A DNA stretch of 64,000 nucleotides from Ohtaekwangia koreensis. Its GTDB lineage: Bacteria; Bacteroidota; Bacteroidia; Cytophagales; Cyclobacteriaceae. Each line of letters begins with the position of its first letter. Within the stretch, counting starts at the first letter, position 1. The DNA is taken from NCBI RefSeq assembly GCF_900167975.1, contig NZ_FUZU01000003.1, positions 434,001-498,000 on the forward strand, given 5' to 3'. The notes beneath the pieces are model-generated. The model made no database searches. It was not told the DNA's origin and saw only the letters and a list, made by a program, of their open reading frames with translations. This document shows positions 54,572-62,359 of this stretch, piece after piece. A program made the translations under genes and the position numbers.

Positions 54572-55003
54572 TCAATTAGATTTTTTGTTTGTAAAAAATT
54601 TAATAAACGGCCAGCTGATCGCCCATACCACGATCAAGCCAACACTTCCATAAATAACAAAACCGATGCGGCTGAAATCAAAACGCTCATCGCTGTTATA
54701 GGCATTGATCAGGAATAATCCCACTATAAAAAAGAAATTGAGAGTAACGATCAATCCAGTGAACCAAGCCTTGAAAGATTGCTCTTGCTTAAAAAAAGCA
54801 GAGATTATGAACACCAGTACGTTGACGATCGTGACCAATCCCAGCACAATATAGAAGAAAATATCCCGCGCCAGTAAAACGGTTTCGACTCCCTCCTGTC
54901 GCACAATCACATTTTCGGGAAGATCAGCATACACATATAACATGGCTCCCAATACCCCCAGCAACGAAAAAAACCACACCGCACGAAACAGCTTAAACAT
55001 CAT
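54572..55003 (-). CDS. Small four-helix membrane protein, unknown function
   Basis: About 143 residues with four membrane helices (about residues 7-25, 53-72, 79-100, 117-137 from the chosen start). I chose the ATG at 55003 (MMFKLFRAVWFFSLLGV), where the first helix starts; an ATG at 55048 would add 15 residues of charged sequence. I recognise no family. Two short loops contain acidic and basic residues with no clear motif. It is transcribed toward parE and could be upstream of it in the same direction. Confidence 0.7.
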   Translation of the reverse strand: MMFKLFRAVWFFSLLGVLGAMLYVYADLPENVIVRQEGVETVLLARDIFFYIVLGLVTIVNVLVFIISAFFKQEQSFKAWFTGLIVTLNFFFIVGLFLINAYNSDERFDFSRIGFVIYGSVGLIVVWAISWPFIKFFTNKKSN

Positions 55004-55151
55004 ACGTCTTTCAAATTTGGCGCAATTAACCACCATCATTTTTAACAACCAAAAGTCCTTCTGATTTAGGATGAGAAGAAGAATGACTTAAAATGTGCCA
55101 ACCAGCTTCTTGCATATGATTTCATTATGCCTTTCATTTGCACACATAAAC

Positions 55152-55228
55152 GCATCGGGGTGCTGTGAAAAACAGCTGAGATTATACCCGGGGAACCTGA
55201 TTCTGGTTAGTACCAGCGAAGGGAATGC
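55152..55228 (+). promoter_or_regulatory. TPP riboswitch (THI box) aptamer
   Basis: All aptamer landmarks are present: P1 GCAT (55152-55155) with ATGC (55225-55228), CGGGGTGC, CTGAGA (55176-55181), GAACCTGAT (55193-55201) and GGTTAGTACCAGCGAAGGGA (55205-55224). It senses thiamine pyrophosphate and should switch off the methyltransferase operon when TPP is plentiful. Confidence 0.96.
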
Positions 55229-55264
55229 AAGCTTCGATTTTACTGCTAAGGGTATAAGATATTG

Positions 55265-55296
55265 AGCCGCATTCCTTTTGGATGCGGCTTTTTTAT
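55265..55296 (+). terminator. Riboswitch-controlled terminator
   Basis: AGCCGCAT (55265-55272) pairs with ATGCGGCT (55282-55289), then a T run. The 3' strand of P1, GGAATGC (55222-55228), is the exact complement of GCATTCC (55269-55275) inside the terminator, so free aptamer can form an antiterminator and TPP binding favours termination. Confidence 0.9.
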
Positions 55297-55315
55297 TTTC
55301 ATTAAACTGATAATT

Positions 55316-56017
55316 ATGTCTTTCAACCTTGTCACGCAGAACCTTCGATCATGGCAGAATCGTAAAGAGTGGTTCTTCAACCGCGAACACACTGACACCT
55401 ATGAACTCTGGTATGAAGGCCGCTACAAGCGAGCGGAAATCTGGCAGAAGAAAATCATCGGTGATCTTATCAAGAAGGATGAACGTATAGAAACCCTTCT
55501 TGAGTTTGGCTGTGGTACCACACGTTTCACGCGGTGGTGGAAAGATATAGGAATTGAAGCAACCGGAGGAGACCTCTCTCCTTTCATGTTGGGACAGGGT
55601 GTACAATTATTCAAAGGTGATCTTGTACTTGCTGATTCACACTATATGCCCTTCAAAGACAACATGTTCGATGCCGTTGCCTTTATTACTACTTTCGAAT
55701 ACTATAAAGATCCTGTGAAGGTAATTCGTGAAGCGGCACGAGTTGGTAAACATGGAGTAGTGTTTGGCATGATGAACCGGAATTCTCCGAAGATTGTCCG
55801 CAGACGAGTACAGCAATTCTTTGGTAAAAATCCTTTTTACGTAACAGCCACCTTCTATACCCCGGCAACGCTCACAAAAATTATCGAAGAGGCGCTGCGC
55901 GGAAGAGACTATACACTTGAATGGAATTGCACAGGACTTCCTGAATGGTTTCCGGTTCAACAATGGAAAGTGCCTTACGGAGATTTCTTCGGGCTATACG
56001 TGAAGATCAATTCTTAG
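55316..56017 (+). CDS. SAM-dependent methyltransferase in TPP-regulated operon
   Basis: A 233-residue class I methyltransferase: motif I LLEFGCGTTRFTRWW (about 60-75), motif II-like acidic Asp in TGGDLSPFML, and a Rossmann core. The start at 55316 (MSFNLVTQN) is preferred; the frame is open back to a TTG at 55262, but that would sit inside the riboswitch terminator. It is the first gene after the TPP riboswitch and probably pairs with the Trm112-like protein encoded three genes on. Substrate unknown; the setting suggests a thiamine-related compound. Confidence 0.85.
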   Translation: MSFNLVTQNLRSWQNRKEWFFNREHTDTYELWYEGRYKRAEIWQKKIIGDLIKKDERIETLLEFGCGTTRFTRWWKDIGIEATGGDLSPFMLGQGVQLFKGDLVLADSHYMPFKDNMFDAVAFITTFEYYKDPVKVIREAARVGKHGVVFGMMNRNSPKIVRRRVQQFFGKNPFYVTATFYTPATLTKIIEEALRGRDYTLEWNCTGLPEWFPVQQWKVPYGDFFGLYVKINS

Positions 56018-56043
56018 AACATTCAACTCAACACACCTAATCG

Positions 56044-57108
56044 ATGGAATCTGATTTCCCGGACACCGGAAAAATTCAAAATCGCTTCTTCAAAGAGAAA
56101 GTATTTCCATTCTGTGGCGCTACACGCAGTGAAGTAGTCGTAGGGCCGGAGTACGGAGTGGATGTAGCGATTGTTACCTTACCCAACGGGCTGGCTATGG
56201 CTATGACAAGTGATCCGCTTTCGCTGATCCCGACACTCGGCCTGCGCGAATCAGCTTGGCTATCGGTTCAATTGATGGCCAATGATATGGCTACCACCGG
56301 TTTTGCTCCCCAGTATGCGCAGTTTACTTTAAACCTTCCTGCAACGCTAGGGGTACACGAATTTGAGCAGTACTGGAAATACATTCATGAGTTTTGTTCG
56401 CGGCTTGGTATCGCCATCACGGGAGGTCATACAGGTCGTTTCGAAGGAATCAATTCCACTATAGCCGGAGGCGGCACTATGATCACAATCGCTCCAGGCG
56501 AACAGATCATTACCAGTAAGGGTGCGCAACCAGGCGATCTGTTGATCATGACAAAAGAGTGCGCATTGATCGCGACTTCCATTCTTGCTTTAAGTTTTCC
56601 GGAGACGATAAAGGAGGCGTATGGTTCATCTGTTCAACAACAAGCATCCGCGTTGTTTTATGAAACAAGTTCTGTTGAAGCGGGTCTCGCTGCCGGAGAA
56701 TTTCATCGTCATATAAATGCTATTTCCGCCATGCATGATGTTACGGAAGGTGGTGTACTCGGTGCAATCTTTGAACTCGCGCATGCTTCTGGATGTGGTA
56801 TTGTGGTTGAAGAAGATGCTATACCGGTTGGTAAAGTCCAGAAAAAAATAGGCGACCTGTTTAAGATTGACCCTATGTACTGCGTTGGAGCAGGCTCCAT
56901 GATCATCACAGCGAAAGCAGATAAGGCAGCGTTATTGCTCGAACATCTGCGAAGCGCTAACATAAAAGCAACCATCATTGGTAAGGTAACGGAACCTTCA
57001 GAGGGCTTGATTCTTCACAACTCACAGGGTATACGCCCCCTGCAGCATCCCGGTGCTGACCCTTACTGGAATGCATTTTTTGATTCCCTGAACAAGGGAT
57101 TGAAATAA
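56044..57108 (+). CDS. AIR synthase-fold protein (HypE/ThiL-like kinase family)
   Basis: A 354-residue cytosolic protein of the PurM/HypE/ThiL/SelD superfamily, members of which bind ATP. MANDMATTGFAPQYAQFTLNLP, GITGGHTGRFEGI-like and MHDVTEGGVLGAIFELA mirror HypE. There are no hydrogenase genes nearby, and HypE's C-terminal Cys is absent, so hydrogenase maturation is unlikely. In a TPP-controlled operon it may replace ThiL (thiamine phosphate kinase); this is inference. It follows the methyltransferase by 26 bases. Confidence 0.8.
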   Translation: MESDFPDTGKIQNRFFKEKVFPFCGATRSEVVVGPEYGVDVAIVTLPNGLAMAMTSDPLSLIPTLGLRESAWLSVQLMANDMATTGFAPQYAQFTLNLPATLGVHEFEQYWKYIHEFCSRLGIAITGGHTGRFEGINSTIAGGGTMITIAPGEQIITSKGAQPGDLLIMTKECALIATSILALSFPETIKEAYGSSVQQQASALFYETSSVEAGLAAGEFHRHINAISAMHDVTEGGVLGAIFELAHASGCGIVVEEDAIPVGKVQKKIGDLFKIDPMYCVGAGSMIITAKADKAALLLEHLRSANIKATIIGKVTEPSEGLILHNSQGIRPLQHPGADPYWNAFFDSLNKGLK

Positions 57109-57147
57109 TGTATAGATCGATAATATAAAATTGATTGTGAGCAGATT

Positions 57148-57798
57148 ATGGGTATTCAAGTTAAATCTAAAATTCAACACCAAATTAACGGAGGAGTGTA
57201 TCTGGTAGTCAATCCGGCTGAGGGTATTGATACGGTTTTTCCAAAAGTTAAAGCTGCGCTTGCAGGAGGTATAGATGTGCTGCAAATCTGGAATCACTGG
57301 CAAGAACATCAGGATCAAAAAGCATTCATCGACACTATTATAGTCGTTGCCCATGAATACAATGTCCCGGTATTCATCAACGAAGAATGGCAGTGGCTAA
57401 AGAATACAATGCTGGATGGTGTGCACTTTGATAGCGTTCCATTAAACTGGGCATCCATCCAGCGAGAAATCGATCGACCATTTTTAACCGGCATAACCTG
57501 TGGTAATGATGCAGAGCGTATTCAGTGGGGCATCGACTATGCAGACTATCTTTCATTCTGCTCCATGTTTCCTTCAGCATCTGCCGGAACTTGTGAGATC
57601 GTTCGCCCGGAAGTCGTTCGCGAGACGAGACAAAAAACCTCGGCTCCTATATTTGTCTCCGGAGGTATAACGCCAGACTTAATCAAAGATTTACTACCCC
57701 TCGGTATCAATGGCGTTGCTGTAATCTCGGCCATCCTTAAAGCAGATGATCCTACGCAGGCAACGCGCCACTTCAAGCTTGAATTGAAGTCAAAGTAA
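57148..57798 (+). CDS. Divergent thiamine phosphate synthase-like (ThiE/TenI) protein
   Basis: A 216-residue TIM-barrel protein of the ThiE/TenI family. In my manual alignment the Gln of the QxRxK motif remains (Gln46 in LQIWNHW) but its Arg and Lys are Trp and His; the Asn of ND is kept (Asn78), with Glu for Asp; the TxTK lysine near residue 146-150 is missing; the phosphate-binding SGGI (171-174) is intact. These changes would weaken binding of the pyrophosphate substrate, so a changed activity, such as a tautomerase or other aldolase-like step, is possible. Third gene under the TPP riboswitch. Confidence 0.75.
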   Translation: MGIQVKSKIQHQINGGVYLVVNPAEGIDTVFPKVKAALAGGIDVLQIWNHWQEHQDQKAFIDTIIVVAHEYNVPVFINEEWQWLKNTMLDGVHFDSVPLNWASIQREIDRPFLTGITCGNDAERIQWGIDYADYLSFCSMFPSASAGTCEIVRPEVVRETRQKTSAPIFVSGGITPDLIKDLLPLGINGVAVISAILKADDPTQATRHFKLELKSK

Positions 57799-57827
57799 AT
57801 TATAATTATATACATCCATTACTTACC

Positions 57828-58109
57828 ATGAAAACTTCGCTTCTGCAAAAACTCGCCTGCCCTTTCGATAAACACGACCTTGAGCTTAAGGTCTTTAAAC
57901 AAGAACAGGATACAATTCTGGAAGGTATCTTAACCTGCACGCAGTGTAATCGGTATTACCCGATCATCTATGGCGTACCCATTATGTCGCCTGATGAGTA
58001 TAGAGAGAAGTCACTCGAACATCCGTTGCTACATCGATGGGGATTGCAACTTGATAACGATTCCAAAACTTTTAGACTTCTTGCCGCTGGTCAGGAAATT
58101 GAAAAATGA
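57828..58109 (+). CDS. Trm112-family protein
   Basis: A 93-residue small zinc-ribbon protein: MKTSLLQKLACPFDKHDLEL, then CTQC (Cys37, Cys40), then RYYPIIYGVPIM, the hallmark Trm112 ending. One of the four zinc cysteines is absent (CPFD instead of CPxC). Trm112 proteins activate partner methyltransferases; its natural partner here is the methyltransferase at 55316-56017 in the same operon. It ends the TPP-regulated set, with 29 bases to the ThiE-like gene. Confidence 0.86.
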   Translation: MKTSLLQKLACPFDKHDLELKVFKQEQDTILEGILTCTQCNRYYPIIYGVPIMSPDEYREKSLEHPLLHRWGLQLDNDSKTFRLLAAGQEIEK

Positions 58110-58172
58110 GTGAGGAAACACATCGCGTCTGTAAAAACTTGTGATAAATTTACGCCCTTACTAAAAAAGATC

Positions 58173-59903
58173 ATGAGTGAGTTACTTCAAAACGTGCAGG
58201 AAAAAGCAGAGACCTGGCTTAACAGTCGCGCTATTGACAATACAACCAAAGCTGAAATCAAAGCCCTGTTGACAAAACAGGACCCAAAAGAATTAATCGA
58301 TAGTTTTTATAAAGACCTCGAATTTGGTACCGGTGGACTTCGCGGTATAATGGGTGTTGGTTCAAACTGCATGAACAAGTATACCGTTGGTGTGGCTACT
58401 CAGGGACTGGCGAACTATCTGAATAAAACATTTCCGGGCAAACCTATCAGCATTGCCATAGCGCATGACAGCCGGAACAACAGCGGTTACTTCGCAGAAA
58501 TTGTCGCAGGAGTTTTCTCTGCCAATGGCATCAAGGTATATATGTTCGATGAACTTCGCCCCACTCCCCTGCTTTCGTTTGCCATTCGTTATTTGAAATG
58601 TGATTCAGGTGTGGTGATAACCGCTTCTCATAATCCGAAAGAATATAATGGGTATAAAGCATACTGGAATGATGGAGCCCAGGTTGTACCTCCTCACGAT
58701 AAAAACATCATCGAAGAAGTAAAAGCCATCACATCATTCGACCAGGTAAAGTTCAAACCTACACTGGCGAACATTCATCTTATTGATGAAGAAGTTGAGC
58801 AAGCTTACTACGAGGAAGTAAAGAAGATCATCCCCAATCACGAGGTGATCGCTAAACATAAGAACATTCCACTGGTATACTCAAGCCTGCATGGTGCCGG
58901 TATAACTATGGTGCCCGAGTGTTTGAAGCAAATCGGTTTTACCAACATTCATGTCGTAAAAGAACAAGAAGAACCGGATGGAGATTTCCCAACGGTTAAG
59001 TCTCCGAATCCGGAAGAACCTTCTGCGATGGAGTTGGTCATTAAAAAAGGAAAAGAAGTAAATGCCACCATGGTAATGGCTACCGATCCGGATACTGATC
59101 GTGTTGGAATGGGCGTGCGTAAATCTAATGGCGAATTCATTCTTTTGAACGGCAACCAGGCGTTTAGTCTGATGATGTACTTCATCATGAAAAACCTGAA
59201 AGAAACGAACAATGCCTATATCGCCAAGACGATTGTTACATCAGAACTGATCGATACTATGGCTGCCAAGTTTGGTGTAGAGTGCTATAATACCCTTACG
59301 GGATTTAAGTATATAGCAGAGTTAATGGGCAAGTTCGATGGCAAGAAGAAGTTCGTTGCTGCAGGTGAAGAAAGCTATGGCTACATGGCCGGTGATTTTG
59401 TCCGCGATAAAGATGCAGTTTCATCGTGCGCATTTTTTGCTGCGATGGCGGCAAGTGCTACCGATGAAGGCAAGTCTATGTATGACTGGCTTATCGATAT
59501 GTATGTAGAGTTCGCATACTATAAAGAAGGTCTTCTTAACGTAACTAAAAAAGGACAGCAAGGAGAACAAGAGATCAAAGCGATGATGGAGAAATTCAGA
59601 AACAACCCTCCAGCGGAAATCATTGGCAGTCGCGTGGTTCGTCTGTTAGACTATAAACTCTTGAAGGAAAAAGATTTGCTGACCGGCAAAGAAAGTGATC
59701 TGGAGTTTCCGAAGTCAGATGTACTTCAATTCTATCTTGAAGATGGCACTAAAGTTTCGGTGCGCCCATCCGGGACCGAACCTAAAATAAAATTCTACAT
59801 TAGCGTGAATGCTCCTTTAGCATCCCGCGATGAATTCGAAAAAGTTGATCAACAGTTGGATAAAAAAATCAAAGGTGTTGAAGAATACCTGCTAAGTGTC
59901 TAA
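58173..59903 (+). CDS. Phosphoglucomutase/phosphomannomutase
   Basis: Cytosolic alpha-D-phosphohexomutase of 576 residues; it interconverts sugar 1- and 6-phosphates. The phosphoserine loop is TASHNPKEYNGYK, the metal loop DPDTDRVG, and the sugar-binding loop GEESYGYM, with RPSGTEPKIKFY at the C-terminus. The start at 58173 (MSELLQNVQEKAETWL) is chosen over a frame opening at 58110. It lies 63 bases after the Trm112 gene and could be part of the same transcript, but it is a housekeeping enzyme. Confidence 0.93.
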   Translation: MSELLQNVQEKAETWLNSRAIDNTTKAEIKALLTKQDPKELIDSFYKDLEFGTGGLRGIMGVGSNCMNKYTVGVATQGLANYLNKTFPGKPISIAIAHDSRNNSGYFAEIVAGVFSANGIKVYMFDELRPTPLLSFAIRYLKCDSGVVITASHNPKEYNGYKAYWNDGAQVVPPHDKNIIEEVKAITSFDQVKFKPTLANIHLIDEEVEQAYYEEVKKIIPNHEVIAKHKNIPLVYSSLHGAGITMVPECLKQIGFTNIHVVKEQEEPDGDFPTVKSPNPEEPSAMELVIKKGKEVNATMVMATDPDTDRVGMGVRKSNGEFILLNGNQAFSLMMYFIMKNLKETNNAYIAKTIVTSELIDTMAAKFGVECYNTLTGFKYIAELMGKFDGKKKFVAAGEESYGYMAGDFVRDKDAVSSCAFFAAMAASATDEGKSMYDWLIDMYVEFAYYKEGLLNVTKKGQQGEQEIKAMMEKFRNNPPAEIIGSRVVRLLDYKLLKEKDLLTGKESDLEFPKSDVLQFYLEDGTKVSVRPSGTEPKIKFYISVNAPLASRDEFEKVDQQLDKKIKGVEEYLLSV

Positions 59904-59910
59904 TAATCAT

Positions 59911-59961
59911 AGGTGTTTACGTTTTTGGAGCAATCTATTTTTACCAGCAACGTAAACACCT
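59911..59961. repeat. 13-base perfect inverted repeat upstream of mtaB
   Basis: AGGTGTTTACGTT (59911-59923) and AACGTAAACACCT (59949-59961) separated by 25 bases. It lies between the mutase stop and the mtaB promoter and has no following T run. Confidence 0.6.
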
Positions 59962-59978
59962 AAACACTTTACATTTTC

Positions 59979-59986
59979 TATCTTTG
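59979..59986 (+). promoter_or_regulatory. mtaB promoter -7 element
   Basis: TATCTTTG is a full TAnnTTTG match only 10 bases before the ATG at 59997. A -33 TTG is not evident; the spacing implies an almost leaderless mRNA. Confidence 0.5.
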
Positions 59987-59996
59987 CAGCTTGATC

Positions 59997-61316
59997 ATGA
60001 AAAAAGTTGCTTTTTATACACTTGGCTGCAAGCTGAATTATTCAGAGACATCCACTATTTCAAGGGCATTCGAAGAAAAAGGCTATAAGAAGGTCGATTT
60101 TACCGACACTCCTGATATTTTCATTATCAATACTTGTTCGGTTACCGAAAATGCCGACAAGAAATGTCACAAGATTGTACGCGAAGCACGAGGCATTTCT
60201 CCTGATGCATACGTAGCCATCATTGGCTGTTATGCTCAATTAAAACCAAAAGAGATTTCTGAAATTCCAGGTGTAGATGCAGTACTGGGAGCGGCAGAAA
60301 AATTCAGACTCGTTGAATTACTGGATGGTTTCGTTAGAAAACCACAGCCAGAAGTTTTTGCCTCTGAAGTTGACCAGGCTACCAAGTTCAACACCTCCTA
60401 CTCGATCAATGATCGCACGCGCACCTTCCTTAAAGTACAGGATGGATGCGACTACTCTTGCACGTTCTGTACTATACCTTTAGCGAGAGGAAGCAGTCGC
60501 AGTGATAGTATTGAAAATATACTTTCAACAGCACGAGATATAGCGAAGACTGATGTACGGGAGATTGTATTGACTGGAGTGAACACCGGAGATTTCGGTA
60601 TTCAACAAGGACAACGCGTTGAGCGTTTTATAGATCTGATAAAAGCACTTGATAACATTGAGGGCATTGATCGCTTTCGAATATCCTCTATAGAACCGAA
60701 TCTCTTAACAGATGATATCATTGAATTTGTAGCACAATCCAAAAGATTCGTTCCGCACTTTCATATACCCTTACAATCAGGGTCTAACAAAATTCTGAAG
60801 CTTATGCGTAGAAGATATCTGCGCGAACTATATATAGAGCGTGTTGCAAAGATTAAAGCGCTTATGCCACATTGTTGTGTAGGTGTAGATGTGATTGTAG
60901 GATTTCCGGGCGAAACCCAGGAAGATTTTCTGGAGACCTATAAATTTTTAAATGAACTAGACATCTCCTACCTCCACGTATTTACATATTCAGAGCGCGA
61001 GAATACACCTGCTGCCTCTATGGCGGGAACGGTGCCTGGAAACCAACGATCTGATCGTTCTAAAATGCTCCATATACTTTCAGATAAAAAGCGAAGAAAG
61101 TTTTACGAGGAAAACCTCGGCAGAAATTCAACTGTGCTGTTTGAAAATGATATAGAGAATGGAATGATGCATGGCTTCACAGAAAACTATATTCGTGTTT
61201 CAGCGAAGTATGATCCTATTCTGATCAATGAGTTGAAACACGTCAAGCTTCTCAATATCAACGACCAAGGCTTAATGGAAGCAGAAGATGTTCAAACTGA
61301 AATTTTCGCCCATTAA
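59997..61316 (+). CDS. mtaB: tRNA t6A37 methylthiotransferase MtaB
   Basis: Radical-SAM methylthiotransferase of 439 residues that converts t6A37 to ms2t6A37 in tRNAs. N-terminal MTTase cysteines lie in TLGCKLNYSE, NTCSVTENAD and GCYAQLKP. The radical-SAM CxxxCxxC is in GCDYSCTFCTIP, and a TRAM-like domain ends the protein. The start is ATG at 59997; an upstream TTG (59991) is less likely. Located downstream of a strong -7 element with almost no leader. Confidence 0.93.
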   Translation: MKKVAFYTLGCKLNYSETSTISRAFEEKGYKKVDFTDTPDIFIINTCSVTENADKKCHKIVREARGISPDAYVAIIGCYAQLKPKEISEIPGVDAVLGAAEKFRLVELLDGFVRKPQPEVFASEVDQATKFNTSYSINDRTRTFLKVQDGCDYSCTFCTIPLARGSSRSDSIENILSTARDIAKTDVREIVLTGVNTGDFGIQQGQRVERFIDLIKALDNIEGIDRFRISSIEPNLLTDDIIEFVAQSKRFVPHFHIPLQSGSNKILKLMRRRYLRELYIERVAKIKALMPHCCVGVDVIVGFPGETQEDFLETYKFLNELDISYLHVFTYSERENTPAASMAGTVPGNQRSDRSKMLHILSDKKRRKFYEENLGRNSTVLFENDIENGMMHGFTENYIRVSAKYDPILINELKHVKLLNINDQGLMEAEDVQTEIFAH

Positions 61317-61633
61317 ATTATTTCTTTAAGCACCACCTTGAAGTAGGTTAGTTGTAAGATTACGGCCTGCAACTCTAAATTCTATACTATATAATCGGTA
61401 TTTCTGCAGAATTATCGTTCACCTTACACTTCTGCCATCTTTCCTTTCTCTGCAAGAATCAGTTTCTTCCGCTGCTATACATTTGTATTATCAATCCAAT
61501 AAAGAAATAAGCAGTCTACTCCTAACCTGTCTGCTTTTAGGTTGAAAGAGAAAGCCACGAACTGGGGGTTTGGTTGTGAGGGGCTTTCTCTTTCTTTATT
61601 TATATACTTCCCGATCTTATTCGATCTCTTTCT
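61317..61633. other. 317-base gap with a long perfect hairpin
   Basis: GAAAGAGAAAGCC (61544-61556) is perfectly complementary to GGCTTTCTCTTTC (61582-61594), with a 25-base G-rich loop. T-rich sequence follows on the plus side. It could be a terminator for mtaB and the convergent ABC gene, or a small RNA. I see no ORF or tRNA elsewhere in the gap. Confidence 0.6.
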
Positions 61634-62290
61634 TTACTGTTTTACAATTCCATCCTTTATCTCAATCCTTCTATCCGCCATCTTCGATAATTCTTCATTG
61701 TGAGTAACAATGATAAACGTTTGCTTCAGATCCTTGCGCAGTTGAAAGAAAAGGGAATGGAGTTCCAGCGCATTTTTTGAATCCAGATTTCCGCTTGGTT
61801 CATCCGCGAGTATAATAGCTGGTGAATTGATGAGCGCCCTGGCTACCGCGGTTCGTTGCTGCTCCCCTCCTGAAAGTTCAGAAGGTTTATGGTTTATCCG
61901 TGAACCAAGTCCCAGCATTACCAATAAATCTTCTGCCCGTTTTCGGAGCGCTCGTTCATCCGAGGTGCTCGCTATCAATCCAGGTATAAGTACATTTTCA
62001 AGCGCAGAAAATTCCGGAAGCAGGTTATGAAATTGAAAGACAAATCCAATGGATTTATTCCGGAAGGCTGCCAGGTTCCTGGACGACTGCGAAAAAACAT
62101 TCTTGTCGTGAATGAAGACTTGCCCCTTGTCGGGTATATCAAGCGTCCCCAGAATATGTAGCAAAGTACTCTTACCAGCACCAGAGGCGCCAACAATGGC
62201 AACTACTTCTCCTTGATGGACTTCGAGATCTACTCCCTTCAGCACCTGCAGCTGACCGTAGGATTTTTCAACCTGTATAGCTCTTAACAT
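61634..62290 (-). CDS. ABC transporter ATP-binding protein (LolD-like)
   Basis: A 218-residue ATPase of the MacB/LolD type. Walker [10 protein letters not shown] (about 36-44), signature LSGGEQQR and Walker [14 protein letters not shown] are intact, and the N-terminus [23 protein letters not shown] is typical of LolD. Its membrane partner is not adjacent. It may serve lipoprotein release or an export system. It is divergent from sucC. Confidence 0.9.
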   Translation of the reverse strand: MLRAIQVEKSYGQLQVLKGVDLEVHQGEVVAIVGASGAGKSTLLHILGTLDIPDKGQVFIHDKNVFSQSSRNLAAFRNKSIGFVFQFHNLLPEFSALENVLIPGLIASTSDERALRKRAEDLLVMLGLGSRINHKPSELSGGEQQRTAVARALINSPAIILADEPSGNLDSKNALELHSLFFQLRKDLKQTFIIVTHNEELSKMADRRIEIKDGIVKQ

Positions 62291-62309
62291 CGCTAATTAT
62301 ATAGATTCC

Positions 62310-62341
62310 TTTGAAATAAAGCTTTAAATACGCTAGTTTCG
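62310..62341 (+). promoter_or_regulatory. sucC promoter
   Basis: TTTG (62310-62313), 20 bases, TAGTTTCG (62334-62341), one base off TAnnTTTG, 18 bases upstream of the start codon. Confidence 0.6.
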
Positions 62342-62359
62342 CCCAAAACAAAAAATTCA

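Noticed and set aside
55262-55315. Upstream extension of the methyltransferase from a TTG at 55262
   Set aside because: It would be translated from inside the riboswitch terminator and gives no family-like sequence; ATG 55316 fits better.
56044-57108. Selenide water dikinase (SelD) or HypE
   Set aside because: The catalytic Cys/Sec region of SelD and HypE's C-terminal Cys are absent, and no hydrogenase or selenoprotein genes are near; the superfamily is right, the specific name is not supported.
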